A stretch of 64,000 nucleotides of DNA from Brucella sp. 21LCYQ03 (lineage in GTDB: Bacteria > Pseudomonadota > Alphaproteobacteria > Rhizobiales > Rhizobiaceae), in contig NZ_JAMJWE010000005.1 in assembly GCF_023554105.1 (NCBI RefSeq), forward strand, positions 1-64,000, given 5' to 3'. The notes beneath the pieces are model-generated. The model ran no database searches. It had not been told where the DNA came from and saw only the letters and a list, made by a program, of their open reading frames with translations. Positions 51,667 through 60,494 of this stretch are shown here, in pieces. Made by a program: the position numbers and the translations under genes. Position 1 is the stretch's first letter. Each line of letters starts with the position of its first letter.

Positions 51667-53550
51667 ATGATGCGTCTAATTGGTCTTACAGTTGAGAACT
51701 TTCGTTGTTACTCAGCACCTGTCACGGTACGCTTTGGTAATTTGACCGCGCTTGTTGGTAGAAATGACGTAGGTAAATCTACTCTCATGGACGCGCTTGC
51801 AATCTTCTTTGAGACTGCTTCGCCTGACAAGGATGACGCCTGCAAGGCAGGTGATCCCAAACAGATGCGCATAACATGCGAATTCGATCATCTTCCTGTG
51901 CAGATGGTGGTGGATGCTGAATTTCCCACCACGCTCTCTGGGGAGTATCTTCTGAGTGCGAACGGAACGCTTGTGATTCAGAAGACTTACAATGGAAGCC
52001 TCGGGACGCCGAAGATTACTGCGATAGAAGCATTGGCTGACCATCCGACAATAGAAGGGTATAACGACCTTCTTACTCTCAAAAAAGCGGACCTTGCCAA
52101 ACGGGCGGCCGATCTCGGCGTGAATTTGGATGGTGTGGACAAGAGAGCAAACGCTCTCGTGCGAGCGGCGATTTGGCAGAGCTGTGACGACCTTCAACTA
52201 GAAACGGTCTCAGTGCCTCTGGATGCAGAAGGGAGTAAACAGGTTTGGGCTGAGTTGCAGCAATACCTGCCAACGTTCGCACTGTTTAAATCCGACCGAG
52301 CTAGCACAGATCAAGACGCGGAAGCTCAAGATCCTCTAAAGGCCGCAATTAGAGAAGCGATCAAGGCCGTCGAGCCAAAGTTGCAGGAAATTCGAGATTA
52401 CGTTGAAGGTGAGGTGAATAAAATTGCTACCGCAACTGTAGAGAAGTTGCGGGAAATGGATGCGTCCATTGCTGAAACCCTCAATCCCGTCATTACGACC
52501 AAGAAATGGGATACGTTATTTTCTACGAGTATTACTGGTGACGAAGGCATTCCGCTAAATAAACGTGGCAGCGGCGTAAAACGCCTCGTCCTCCTCAATT
52601 TCTTTCGGGCGAAAGCCGAGAAGGCTGCTGTCGAGAAAGGCTCAGCATCGGTAATCTATGCTATTGAGGAACCTGAGACCAGCCAGCATCCTAGAAACCA
52701 ACGCCTACTATTGAACGCTCTTCGAGAACTCTCGGATGGAGAAGGTAAACAAGTCATAGTTACCACGCATACTCCTATGTTGGCCCGTTATCTGGACGAG
52801 ACTGATCTTCGCTTCATACAGCGAGGAGAAGGCGGAATTCGTTCGATCAACGAAGGCAATGAAGAAACGTCCGCTGAAATAGCAAAATCTCTGGGAGTGC
52901 TTCCCGACCACAATGTTAAAATCTTTATCGGCGTGGAAGGTCCACATGACATTGCATTTCTCAAAGGTGTATCGCGAATACTTATCGCCGCAGGCGAAGA
53001 AGTGTGCGACCTCGAAAAACTAGAGTTAGATGGGGAACTCATCTTCGTGCCACTTGGGGGCAGTAACCTAGCGTTATGGGCATCGCGTCTGGCCCCGTTC
53101 AATAGGCCAGAGTTTCACATTTGTGATCGTGACAATTCTCCGCCTGGTCTGCCGAAGTATGCCGATCATATGAATGCAGTTAACGCCCGCGCTGGATGTC
53201 AGGCAGTTGCAACCCAGAAGCGTGAGTTGGAAAGTTACCTGCACCATGAGGCCATTAATGAGGCCTACGCTATGAACCAGATAAACATTGCATTTGCAGC
53301 ACCCTTCGGTAATTTCGACGATGTACCGAAAATCGTGGCGCAGGCAGTCCATGCGGCTAATGGTGCTGATCCTTGGGACAATCTTGATGAGGAGAAGCGG
53401 CGGAAGAAAGAGAGTGCAGCGAAGCGCTGCCTTAATAATGCGGCGATGTCTCGTATGACCCTCGATAGGCTTGCGGTAACAGATCCTCAGAATGAGATCA
53501 GGGGGTGGCTTACTACAATTTCACAAATGATGGTTGCGGTCGATATATAG
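51667..53550 (+). CDS. OLD-family ATPase-TOPRIM protein (second copy type)
   Basis: The in-frame extension to 51349 runs over the trb remnants and is not real; ATG 51667 (or 51670) has a G-rich ribosome site. The roughly 627-residue protein has Walker A LVGRNDVGKSTLMDAL (about 31-46), a Walker B-like YAIEEPETSQHP (about 335-346), and a TOPRIM domain with IGVEGPHDIAFL (about 420-431) and CDRDN (about 490). OLD nucleases are common defence components. It is only distantly like the OLD protein at 11 kb. Two further genes follow on the same strand, 39 bases and then overlapping. Confidence 0.8.
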   Translation: MMRLIGLTVENFRCYSAPVTVRFGNLTALVGRNDVGKSTLMDALAIFFETASPDKDDACKAGDPKQMRITCEFDHLPVQMVVDAEFPTTLSGEYLLSANGTLVIQKTYNGSLGTPKITAIEALADHPTIEGYNDLLTLKKADLAKRAADLGVNLDGVDKRANALVRAAIWQSCDDLQLETVSVPLDAEGSKQVWAELQQYLPTFALFKSDRASTDQDAEAQDPLKAAIREAIKAVEPKLQEIRDYVEGEVNKIATATVEKLREMDASIAETLNPVITTKKWDTLFSTSITGDEGIPLNKRGSGVKRLVLLNFFRAKAEKAAVEKGSASVIYAIEEPETSQHPRNQRLLLNALRELSDGEGKQVIVTTHTPMLARYLDETDLRFIQRGEGGIRSINEGNEETSAEIAKSLGVLPDHNVKIFIGVEGPHDIAFLKGVSRILIAAGEEVCDLEKLELDGELIFVPLGGSNLALWASRLAPFNRPEFHICDRDNSPPGLPKYADHMNAVNARAGCQAVATQKRELESYLHHEAINEAYAMNQINIAFAAPFGNFDDVPKIVAQAVHAANGADPWDNLDEEKRRKKESAAKRCLNNAAMSRMTLDRLAVTDPQNEIRGWLTTISQMMVAVDI

Positions 53551-53589
53551 CCATTTGGGCTGGCGACGAGCTGTCTCGGGGGGAACCAT

Positions 53590-54444
53590 ATGCCACTGTC
53601 TATAACTCATTCTCCAACTACAGAATGTGATTTTTCGGAATGGACAATAAGCAAGAAAAATCGTGCCAAACTAATCGAAATTATTGCCTATCTTTATTTG
53701 CGACAGGAGGAAAACGCTCAGCGAGTGATCAATGCTCTGGAGCCGCGACGGCGCGTTTCAAAAGGCAGGGTCGCCCAGAATGTCGTGAGGAAGCTGACGG
53801 CTCCGCGTGCTGAGGACGTCGAGCTATTCCGGTCGGGAACCGACGAACAGAAGGAGGCGGCGAGAAAGCGGATGAGGACGTCCGTTGTTCACCGGGATGG
53901 ACTGCTATTCCAGCATATCTCCTGGGTTGCTGCGCGGCTAGCTCTTCCGAACGGCTATATGACATCGCCTCATGTTCGACAGGCAGATAAGGGATTTGAC
54001 GGTTTTATCATCGAACTGGAAGATAGAGGGCGTGAGATCAAGCGCATTGTACTTTGTGAGGATAAGGCTTCGAAATCGCCGCGCAGCCTTATAAGCTCTA
54101 GCGTATGGCCCGAGATCGGAACCATTCTGTGCGGTGAGCGCGATGATGAAATCCTCGCCGACCTCGTAACCTTGCTGAAGAGTGTCCCTGACATCGACGC
54201 TGAGGCAGCGGTCGACGAGATGTTCTGGGAAGGTGCTCGCGAGTTCAGAGTTGCCGTTGCGACCGGCGAAGATCAGCGCAAAGCCGGAAACTTTCTGCAT
54301 ATCATAGCCGGGTTTGAAGCGGTCGCTGGTGGTGAGCTCGAAACTCGCACGGCCGGAGTGCTGGCTTTCAAGGACGTGCGCAAGGGCTTGGCTCTTATCG
54401 CCGGCGAGGTGGCGGCTAAAGTCCAGGAGATCGCCGGTGTTTGA
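53590..54444 (+). CDS. PD-(D/E)XK-like nuclease, HamA/AbpA-like position
   Basis: The 284-residue protein has KGFDGFIIELEDRG followed by RIVLCEDKASKSP, giving Asp137 and a Glu157-Asp-Lys159 pair that fits a PD-(D/E)XK nuclease core. Residues 1-120 are helical and not assigned. A small nuclease directly followed by a large SF2 helicase is the layout of Hachiman (HamA/HamB) and AbpA/AbpB, but I cannot confirm the DUF1837 family by eye. It overlaps the helicase gene by eight bases. Confidence 0.6.
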   Translation: MPLSITHSPTTECDFSEWTISKKNRAKLIEIIAYLYLRQEENAQRVINALEPRRRVSKGRVAQNVVRKLTAPRAEDVELFRSGTDEQKEAARKRMRTSVVHRDGLLFQHISWVAARLALPNGYMTSPHVRQADKGFDGFIIELEDRGREIKRIVLCEDKASKSPRSLISSSVWPEIGTILCGERDDEILADLVTLLKSVPDIDAEAAVDEMFWEGAREFRVAVATGEDQRKAGNFLHIIAGFEAVAGGELETRTAGVLAFKDVRKGLALIAGEVAAKVQEIAGV

Positions 54445-57400
54445 TCCAAGTTCTCGCGCTCTTCTACGAGAGGCTCCGGACCTACCGGGTCTCGATCCTG
54501 AAACGTTGGATGAGTTGTTGACGGCGGCTCACATTGAGTTGGCGACAGTTCGCCTTCTGTCACGTGAAGGTGAACCTGAGCCTGCAAGCGGAGTGATCGA
54601 CCGGGTGAGGCGTCTTGCTTCGACTTTTGAAGCCTATGTCGCACTCAATCTTCGACCTGAGCAGACGCGTGCCACAGCCTTCGTCGCCGCTAGTGCTCAT
54701 CAGATATTGAGCCGCGTTCGTGAAACTGCGTTGGATCGTCCAACCATTGTTTCGAGTGATGCAATTGGATCATCAATCTCGGCAACGCTACTGTTCCTGG
54801 TTGCTGATCGGGCGGCGGACGCGGCGGAAGTGGCGGGGCAACTCCGGGCCAGGGGCGAACGGCGGGCGGTTCGACGATCTCTGATCCTGAGCCTTCGGGA
54901 ATTGGCAACTGGCAATCTCACGACGCTGATAGAGCGTGACCTTGGCGAAGACTCCATCGCAACGGGAGATAGCCGAGAAGTAGCCACTGACCTTCTTCTA
55001 AGGGAATGTGCTTACGTGGTTCAGGGACTTGGACAGGAGGCGCGCGGGAGCGCTGTGTCCGACCCTGATATCCGTTCAAGGCTCAAGCGTGTTATCCGCT
55101 TGTCGGAGGCCACAGCCGTAGATATCAACGTTGCGCTGGAAGGAACCGTGCATCACCAGTTTGCCGGTCCACATCATCTGGCCACACTGTTGAGTCGGCT
55201 TGTTGATGGAATGCAGGCCGGGATGCTGGTTCGACTCCCAACACCATCTGGAGCGCAAGCAAAGGCATGGGCCGACTGGCTCCTGTCTCAGGCGCAATCG
55301 CGTCCGTTTCTGTGGATCAATCATCTGAAAGCTGTCAGGACGGGATACCTGAGCCGTGGCAGGTCCATGGTCATGACATCGCCCACTGGTTCGGGGAAGA
55401 CCACGCTATCCGTCCTGAAAATCGCAGCAACCCTGTGCGCGGGCGAGAGCGTCGTCTACCTGGCTCCTACTCACGCTCTCGTCGATCAGGTAGAGACCGA
55501 TCTCTCTGCACAAATCGGAGGCCTAGAGGCGGTCAGCGTCGTTGAAGACGTTGCGCTCGAAGAGCTTGGTGACAGGCTGCCAGCATTCTCCGTAATGACA
55601 CCCGAGCGTTGCCTTGCCCTCCTTGGTTTCGCGCCTGAGCTTTTCGACAAGGTCGGCCTCCTTGTCTTCGATGAGTTCCATCTCATTAGTGCCGACGATC
55701 CGGCTACTTCATCGAAAATCAGCGCACGCGCCATTGATGCGATGTTGGCGCTCCTGACGTTTCTCCGCCGTCGCAAGGAAGCAGACCTGCTGCTGCTGTC
55801 TGCTATGGTCGCCAACGGTGCCGAAATCGCCCGTTGGCTGCGGGCCGTGACGGGAAGGGAAGTTGAGGCGTTCGACGATCCTTGGAAGCCAACACGGCAA
55901 CTTCGCTCTTGCGTCATCTATGATCACTCTGACGTCCTTGAGGCCGTTCAAGTCGTCTCGAAGGCGAAAACCCAGTCGGCGCGGAGCCGGGTTCCCGCAC
56001 AGCCTCTTGGACTCTTTTCGTTGATTTCTGGATGGCACCCCAAGCGGTCGGAAAAGCTGGTCGTGCAGGCACTCACGGATCAACGGCCGCCGCTCGTGAA
56101 AAATGCCAAGGGGAGATTGACATCGAACAGGAACGAAGTCGCTGCGCGAATCGCGGCCGACTATGCGGCTCTAGGAAAGCGCGTGATCGTCTTTTGCAAC
56201 GATACTAAAGCATGCAGGAGCGTTGCGGATCAGATCAATGGACTATTGGCCCCGGCCACCATCGCTCTGGATGAGACGCAGGAGGAAATGCGCAAGTCAG
56301 TTCTCAGGGATGTGGGAGCGGTCGAAGCCACATTCGATCCCACGGGATGCAGGGCAGCGGTGCATCATGGTGATCTGCTGCCATTGGAGCGGAGGCTGAC
56401 GGAAAGCGTTTTTCGGGTTCGCAGGGATGCCGAGAGTGAGGCCATGGGCCTTGATGTGGTAGCCGCGACCTCCACGATTGCGCAAGGGCTGAATCTTCCC
56501 TGCGATGTTGTGATTCTTGCGGGTACCGACAGGAGCGCGGTTGATGACCCAAGCGGCAATCCCCGCACGGATTTGCGTCCTCACGAGATCCTCAACGCGC
56601 TGGGGAGGGCGGGACGCGCGGCGTATGCTGCAACTGGTCTAGCAATCGTTATTCCCGCAACACCCATCCGTGTGGAAATAGGGAACCTCTCTCTTCCGCC
56701 CGAGGGAATTCTGAAGACTGTTTTCTCCGAGCAGGATGCCTGTGAGGAGATTTATGATCCGATAGAGTTGCTGCTTGATCGGATCGAGGTATCCGCTAAC
56801 CCTGATCCAAAAGTGCAGTCGATTATCCGGCGTTTGTCTGCTGTCACGACAGCAGGAGAGAGCGGCTTTGACGATATCGTTCGCCGTTCGCTGGGGTTCT
56901 TCCGGCGCAGGGAGGCAAATGCTCCGGGGGCGGACAAATGGCTCGAACATCGCCGAACCGCGCTCAAGTCTGCCGAGGAACAACTGGAAGATCCACCTGT
57001 TCTCGATTGGCAACGGGAAATTGCTGTCCGCAACGGTGTTCCGCCAAGGCTGATCGAACGATTGGTCGAGGTATTTGATCAGGCTCCAGTTGAAAAGACG
57101 GCTACCGAGGACTGGATCAACTGGCTGCTGGATATCGTGGCTGAACATCCTTTGGATTTGACGATCTTCGTTAGGGAAACAGCTCTTGAGTCCGTTTTCG
57201 GCCGCGCCTACACGAATACAACGAAACCCAAGGCCACCGCTAAGCGGATATTGGGAGCGCTCAAGACGTTAGTTTCAATGTGGTGCGCAGGGCGCACGCT
57301 GATCGAGATCGAGGCTTGGCTTCTCGCGTTCATTCGTAAGCACGAAGGAGACGTCAAACAGCGAGCAAACCAATCCTCAACAGCGCAACGGGCCCGCCGC

Positions 57401-57727
57401 TTCGCCATACGCATCGCCCCTGATCTTGGCTTTCTGTGTGGTGTGCTTGGACAAATCGCCGCTTACAAGACCGCTGAAGAGGGCGGGATTTCGCTTCCTG
57501 TGATTGACATGCTGCCGCAGATGGTACGAGCTGGGGATTATGATCGTCATCATACGGCCTTAAGACAAATGACAACAACGGCCTCGCGAGTTGAGACGTT
57601 TGAAGCGCATGTCGCATTACGTGGGGCATTCAACGCGGGTGCATCCGCAGAAATGGACGTTGTAAGAGACGAGGTAACTACAGTGATGTTGCTCCAGTCA
57701 TTCACGTCTTTGGAAGACGAGGAATAG
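54437..57727 (+). CDS. Large SF2 DEAD/DEAH-type helicase, defence-associated
   Basis: GTG 54437 is preferred: AGGAGA precedes it and it overlaps the nuclease stop; the in-frame ATG 54314 would overlap far more. The 1096-residue protein has an unassigned N-terminal 300 residues, then helicase motifs: SPTGSGKTTLS (about 315), VFDEFHL (about 408), LLLSAM, STIAQGLNLPCD and ALGRAGRAAYA (about 720), and a long C-terminal helical part. The extra N- and C-terminal regions are unusual for HamB-like helicases. With the nuclease and OLD genes it likely forms one anti-mobile-element system. Confidence 0.75.
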   Translation: MFDPSSRALLREAPDLPGLDPETLDELLTAAHIELATVRLLSREGEPEPASGVIDRVRRLASTFEAYVALNLRPEQTRATAFVAASAHQILSRVRETALDRPTIVSSDAIGSSISATLLFLVADRAADAAEVAGQLRARGERRAVRRSLILSLRELATGNLTTLIERDLGEDSIATGDSREVATDLLLRECAYVVQGLGQEARGSAVSDPDIRSRLKRVIRLSEATAVDINVALEGTVHHQFAGPHHLATLLSRLVDGMQAGMLVRLPTPSGAQAKAWADWLLSQAQSRPFLWINHLKAVRTGYLSRGRSMVMTSPTGSGKTTLSVLKIAATLCAGESVVYLAPTHALVDQVETDLSAQIGGLEAVSVVEDVALEELGDRLPAFSVMTPERCLALLGFAPELFDKVGLLVFDEFHLISADDPATSSKISARAIDAMLALLTFLRRRKEADLLLLSAMVANGAEIARWLRAVTGREVEAFDDPWKPTRQLRSCVIYDHSDVLEAVQVVSKAKTQSARSRVPAQPLGLFSLISGWHPKRSEKLVVQALTDQRPPLVKNAKGRLTSNRNEVAARIAADYAALGKRVIVFCNDTKACRSVADQINGLLAPATIALDETQEEMRKSVLRDVGAVEATFDPTGCRAAVHHGDLLPLERRLTESVFRVRRDAESEAMGLDVVAATSTIAQGLNLPCDVVILAGTDRSAVDDPSGNPRTDLRPHEILNALGRAGRAAYAATGLAIVIPATPIRVEIGNLSLPPEGILKTVFSEQDACEEIYDPIELLLDRIEVSANPDPKVQSIIRRLSAVTTAGESGFDDIVRRSLGFFRRREANAPGADKWLEHRRTALKSAEEQLEDPPVLDWQREIAVRNGVPPRLIERLVEVFDQAPVEKTATEDWINWLLDIVAEHPLDLTIFVRETALESVFGRAYTNTTKPKATAKRILGALKTLVSMWCAGRTLIEIEAWLLAFIRKHEGDVKQRANQSSTAQRARRFAIRIAPDLGFLCGVLGQIAAYKTAEEGGISLPVIDMLPQMVRAGDYDRHHTALRQMTTTASRVETFEAHVALRGAFNAGASAEMDVVRDEVTTVMLLQSFTSLEDEE

Positions 57728-57795
57728 GTGTGTAATGAACTAAGTACCCGTTAGCCAAATTTTAGACGGCGACTTGTAGCGAATGTCGGTATCGG

Positions 57796-57816
57796 TGGTT
57801 GCGAGCCCCGCAACCA
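57796..57816. repeat. Right-end attachment-site remnant (attR-like), palindromic
   Basis: CCCCGCAACCA (57806-57816) equals the last 11 bases of the tRNA. It is preceded by its own inverse, TGGTTGCG (57796-57803), so the two make an 8-bp palindrome around AGCCC. The following AAA, CCC and A-run resemble the bases after the first tRNA copy (64-80). This is the best candidate for the right junction of the element. Confidence 0.5.
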
Positions 57817-57827
57817 AAATCCCAAAA

Positions 57828-57868
57828 AAACCCTCAATCAATTCAATCGGTTGGCTGAGGGTTTTTTT
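57828..57868 (+). terminator. Terminator right of the element, probably original tRNA terminator
   Basis: AAACCCTCA (57828-57836) pairs with TGAGGGTTT (57856-57864), with further T residues after it: a standard rho-independent terminator. It lies 12 bases after the attR-like CCA, where the tRNA-fMet terminator would be if the element were removed. Confidence 0.75.
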
Positions 57869-58337
57869 GTTAGCTAAAAATCCTTAAAACACGCGAAAAT
57901 CTCGTTTTGTAAGCTATATCAATGCCTTAGCAAAAACAGGTTCAAATCGGGGGTAACGAACCACGCAACCACCCACAATACTTAATGATCGTGATCAGGG
58001 GGGCAGGAAGCGATCCCAAAAGTGTGTGCCATCTCAATATGTACTTATGTTTGACTTGCATTTGGCTTTATTGGGACATGCTATTAATCAAACAGCGGTT
58101 TCCCGACTTCATCTTGGGCATTGAAATGAACATGCCTAATTTATGAGAACTGCCAGTCTACTTGCGATGCTGATATTGTTTTGTTGATTTATGGATTTCA
58201 AAATCTTAAAGAAAAAAAACGTATGTGAAAACGTATGTTAAGTTAAATTTCTTTAGTTATATTTATTATAGATAGATATAATATTTCAACAGGCCATTGT
58301 TTGAAATATATTAATGGCCTGTTGATGTTCTATGAAA
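57869..58337. other. AT-rich spacer with a second tRNA-end remnant
   Basis: CAGGTTCAAATC (57937-57948) followed by a G-run and CGCAACCA (57964-57971) looks like a scrambled copy of the tRNA T-arm and 3' end. It may be the scar of another integration at the same site. The remainder is AT-rich and shows no gene. Confidence 0.4.
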
Positions 58338-59213
58338 CTAAGACAAAAACGTCTTCTCCGCGACTTTGATGTCTTCCATTCTTTGAAGTCTAAACACCTC
58401 TTCGACGGAAATAATATCTTTATTGACCTCGTGAATCCCTCGATCTCTTATTATACGCGAGAAAATAGTTTGCATCGCAGTAACTGAAGCTCTGATCGCA
58501 TGATTGCCATAAATGACAATCGCTACTTTTTCGAGTTGTTGGATGCGGTCTTCATTCATGTCGGGATAAGCAGTTGGCACGATCACAATAGGAATCTGCC
58601 CGTTCCAAGCACGAATGAAACTTTCAATCTCATCAGGTGTTTTTTGTTTCGAATGAACCAAAATCATGTCAGCGCCTGCAGCTTCATAAGCAGCAGCTCG
58701 ACGCAAGGCTTCGGCTTCACCTAGACCTGCGATCAAAGCCTCTGTACGGGCAATAATTAGAAAATTTTCATTGGTTCTGGTGGCAACTGCCGCACGGATT
58801 TTACCCTGAAATTCTTGTGTGCGAAGTAATTCTTGCCGACCTTCTGCAATGAGACTCGTGACTTTTGGGAATGTTTTGTCTTCAATAACCACAGCCGCGG
58901 CGCCCGCACGTTCATAGCGTTCGATAGCATGGATGACATTGATTGCATTGCCAAAACCTGTGTCTATATCTGCGATTATCGGCAGCGTAGTCTGTTCAGC
59001 CATTGCGCGCACCATTTCCAGGTGCTGTGTCATGGTAATCAGACTGACATCAGGCAGTCCATATAGCGCTGAAAGTTCAAACCCTGATGCCCATAAGCCG
59101 TCAAAGCCTGCTTCTTCTGCTAATTTTGCTGAAAGAGGGCTATGTGCCGCCATGACACGTAATAAGCCGTTTTTTGCTATTTTGGTACGAAGATTTGCTG
59201 AATTTTCATACAT
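58338..59213 (-). CDS. Phosphonopyruvate hydrolase-like enzyme (PEP mutase/isocitrate lyase family)
   Basis: ATG 59213 (MYENSANLRTK) has an AAAAAGG ribosome site and gives 291 residues; the extension to 59339 is unlikely. The family signature is ADIDTGFGN (81-89) and EDKTFPKVTSL (111-121). PEP mutases have Asn where this protein has Thr119; that change is known in phosphonopyruvate hydrolase (PalA) and favours hydrolysis of phosphonopyruvate to pyruvate and phosphate. The aminotransferase and importer genes next to it fit phosphonoalanine use. Assignment between hydrolase and mutase rests on this single residue. Confidence 0.75.
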   Translation of the reverse strand: MYENSANLRTKIAKNGLLRVMAAHSPLSAKLAEEAGFDGLWASGFELSALYGLPDVSLITMTQHLEMVRAMAEQTTLPIIADIDTGFGNAINVIHAIERYERAGAAAVVIEDKTFPKVTSLIAEGRQELLRTQEFQGKIRAAVATRTNENFLIIARTEALIAGLGEAEALRRAAAYEAAGADMILVHSKQKTPDEIESFIRAWNGQIPIVIVPTAYPDMNEDRIQQLEKVAIVIYGNHAIRASVTAMQTIFSRIIRDRGIHEVNKDIISVEEVFRLQRMEDIKVAEKTFLS

Positions 59214-59232
59214 ATTATTTGCCTTTTTGAGC

Positions 59233-60435
59233 TCAGGACAACTTAGCAATGGACTGCGCGATTTTATCCGTTGCGCGCTGTAATGTTTCATCGTCAGTTG
59301 CATAGGACAGCCGTAGGAAACCCGGTGCCTGAAAACCACTGCCAGGCACGACAGCTACACCAGCATCTTCCAGTAAGAAGCTTGCGACATCAGTATCATG
59401 TTGCAGCGCATATCCGTTCGGTGTTGTTTTTCCGAAGAGTGCGTGACAATCGACAAAAACATAAAAAGCACCATCCGGAGCAGAACACTCTAACCCATCG
59501 ATATTGGAAAGAGCTTCAGTAACAAAATTACGACGCCGTTTAAAAGCTGCGCGGAACTCTATAATAAAGCCCTGCGGCCCACGCAAAGCTTCTACTGCTG
59601 CATATTGAGATATGGAGCTGGTATGAGATGTTGACTGTCCTTGAATTGTATTCATGGCTTTAATGAGCTGAGCAGGTCCTGCAGCATATCCTACACGCCA
59701 GCCGGTCATTGCATAAGATTTTGAAACACCATTGACGGTGAGAACACGGTCCTTAAAGTCTGGCACAGCCTGCGCGAAAGTGAAAAATACCTTGTCGTCA
59801 TACACAAGATGCTCATAAATATCGTCGCTGAGTACCATCACGTGAGGGAAATCACGTAATACTTCTGCGAGTGCCTGCAGATCATGTTGAGTATAGACTG
59901 CTCCTGTCGGGTTGGACGGAGAGTTGAGCATGAGCCACTTTGTGCGTGGCGTTAATGCTGCCCGCAGTGCCTGAGGTTTTAAGATAAACCCGTCCGCAGG
60001 TAAAGTTTCAATAGCAATCGGCGTGCCACCGGCAAGCTTTACCATCTCCGGATAGGAGACCCAGCAAGGTGTCGGAAAAACGACCTCATCACCTTCATCC
60101 AATGTTGCCATAAGTGCATTGAAAAGGAGCTGTTTTGCACCGCAGCCTACTGTGATCTGGTCGGGAGTGAAATAGAGACCATTTTCACGCTCAAATTTTT
60201 CACAAATGGCTTCACGCAGAGGAAGAATACCTGCAACAGCGGTGTAAACCGTCTTGCCTTCATCAATGGCTTTAATCGCTGCTTGCCGAATATTGTGTGG
60301 TGTCGCAAAATCCGGCTCTCCCTGACTAAGGGTAATAATATCCCTGCCTTGTTCGCGCAGTTGCGCTGCTAGTTGTGTCATTGCTTTTGTTGCCGAAGGA
60401 GCAACATGTGTCATTTTCTGTGCGAGTTTCATCAT
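59233..60435 (-). CDS. PLP-dependent class I/II aminotransferase
   Basis: The 400-residue enzyme has the aspartate aminotransferase fold: SQGEPDFATP, NSPSNPTGAVY (171-181), SDDIYEHLVYDD (203-214), and the PLP-lysine in NGVSKSYAMTGWRVGY (Lys239). Next to a phosphonopyruvate hydrolase it would be expected to convert phosphonoalanine plus an oxo acid to phosphonopyruvate, but sequence alone would suggest an aspartate/aromatic transaminase. ATG 60435; it ends 19 bases before the hydrolase start, same strand. Confidence 0.85.
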   Translation of the reverse strand: MMKLAQKMTHVAPSATKAMTQLAAQLREQGRDIITLSQGEPDFATPHNIRQAAIKAIDEGKTVYTAVAGILPLREAICEKFERENGLYFTPDQITVGCGAKQLLFNALMATLDEGDEVVFPTPCWVSYPEMVKLAGGTPIAIETLPADGFILKPQALRAALTPRTKWLMLNSPSNPTGAVYTQHDLQALAEVLRDFPHVMVLSDDIYEHLVYDDKVFFTFAQAVPDFKDRVLTVNGVSKSYAMTGWRVGYAAGPAQLIKAMNTIQGQSTSHTSSISQYAAVEALRGPQGFIIEFRAAFKRRRNFVTEALSNIDGLECSAPDGAFYVFVDCHALFGKTTPNGYALQHDTDVASFLLEDAGVAVVPGSGFQAPGFLRLSYATDDETLQRATDKIAQSIAKLS

Positions 60436-60494
60436 AGATAATACCGAATTTCGTGGCTATGCGTATCGGCATAGCCAAATGTAAAGATTGTAAT

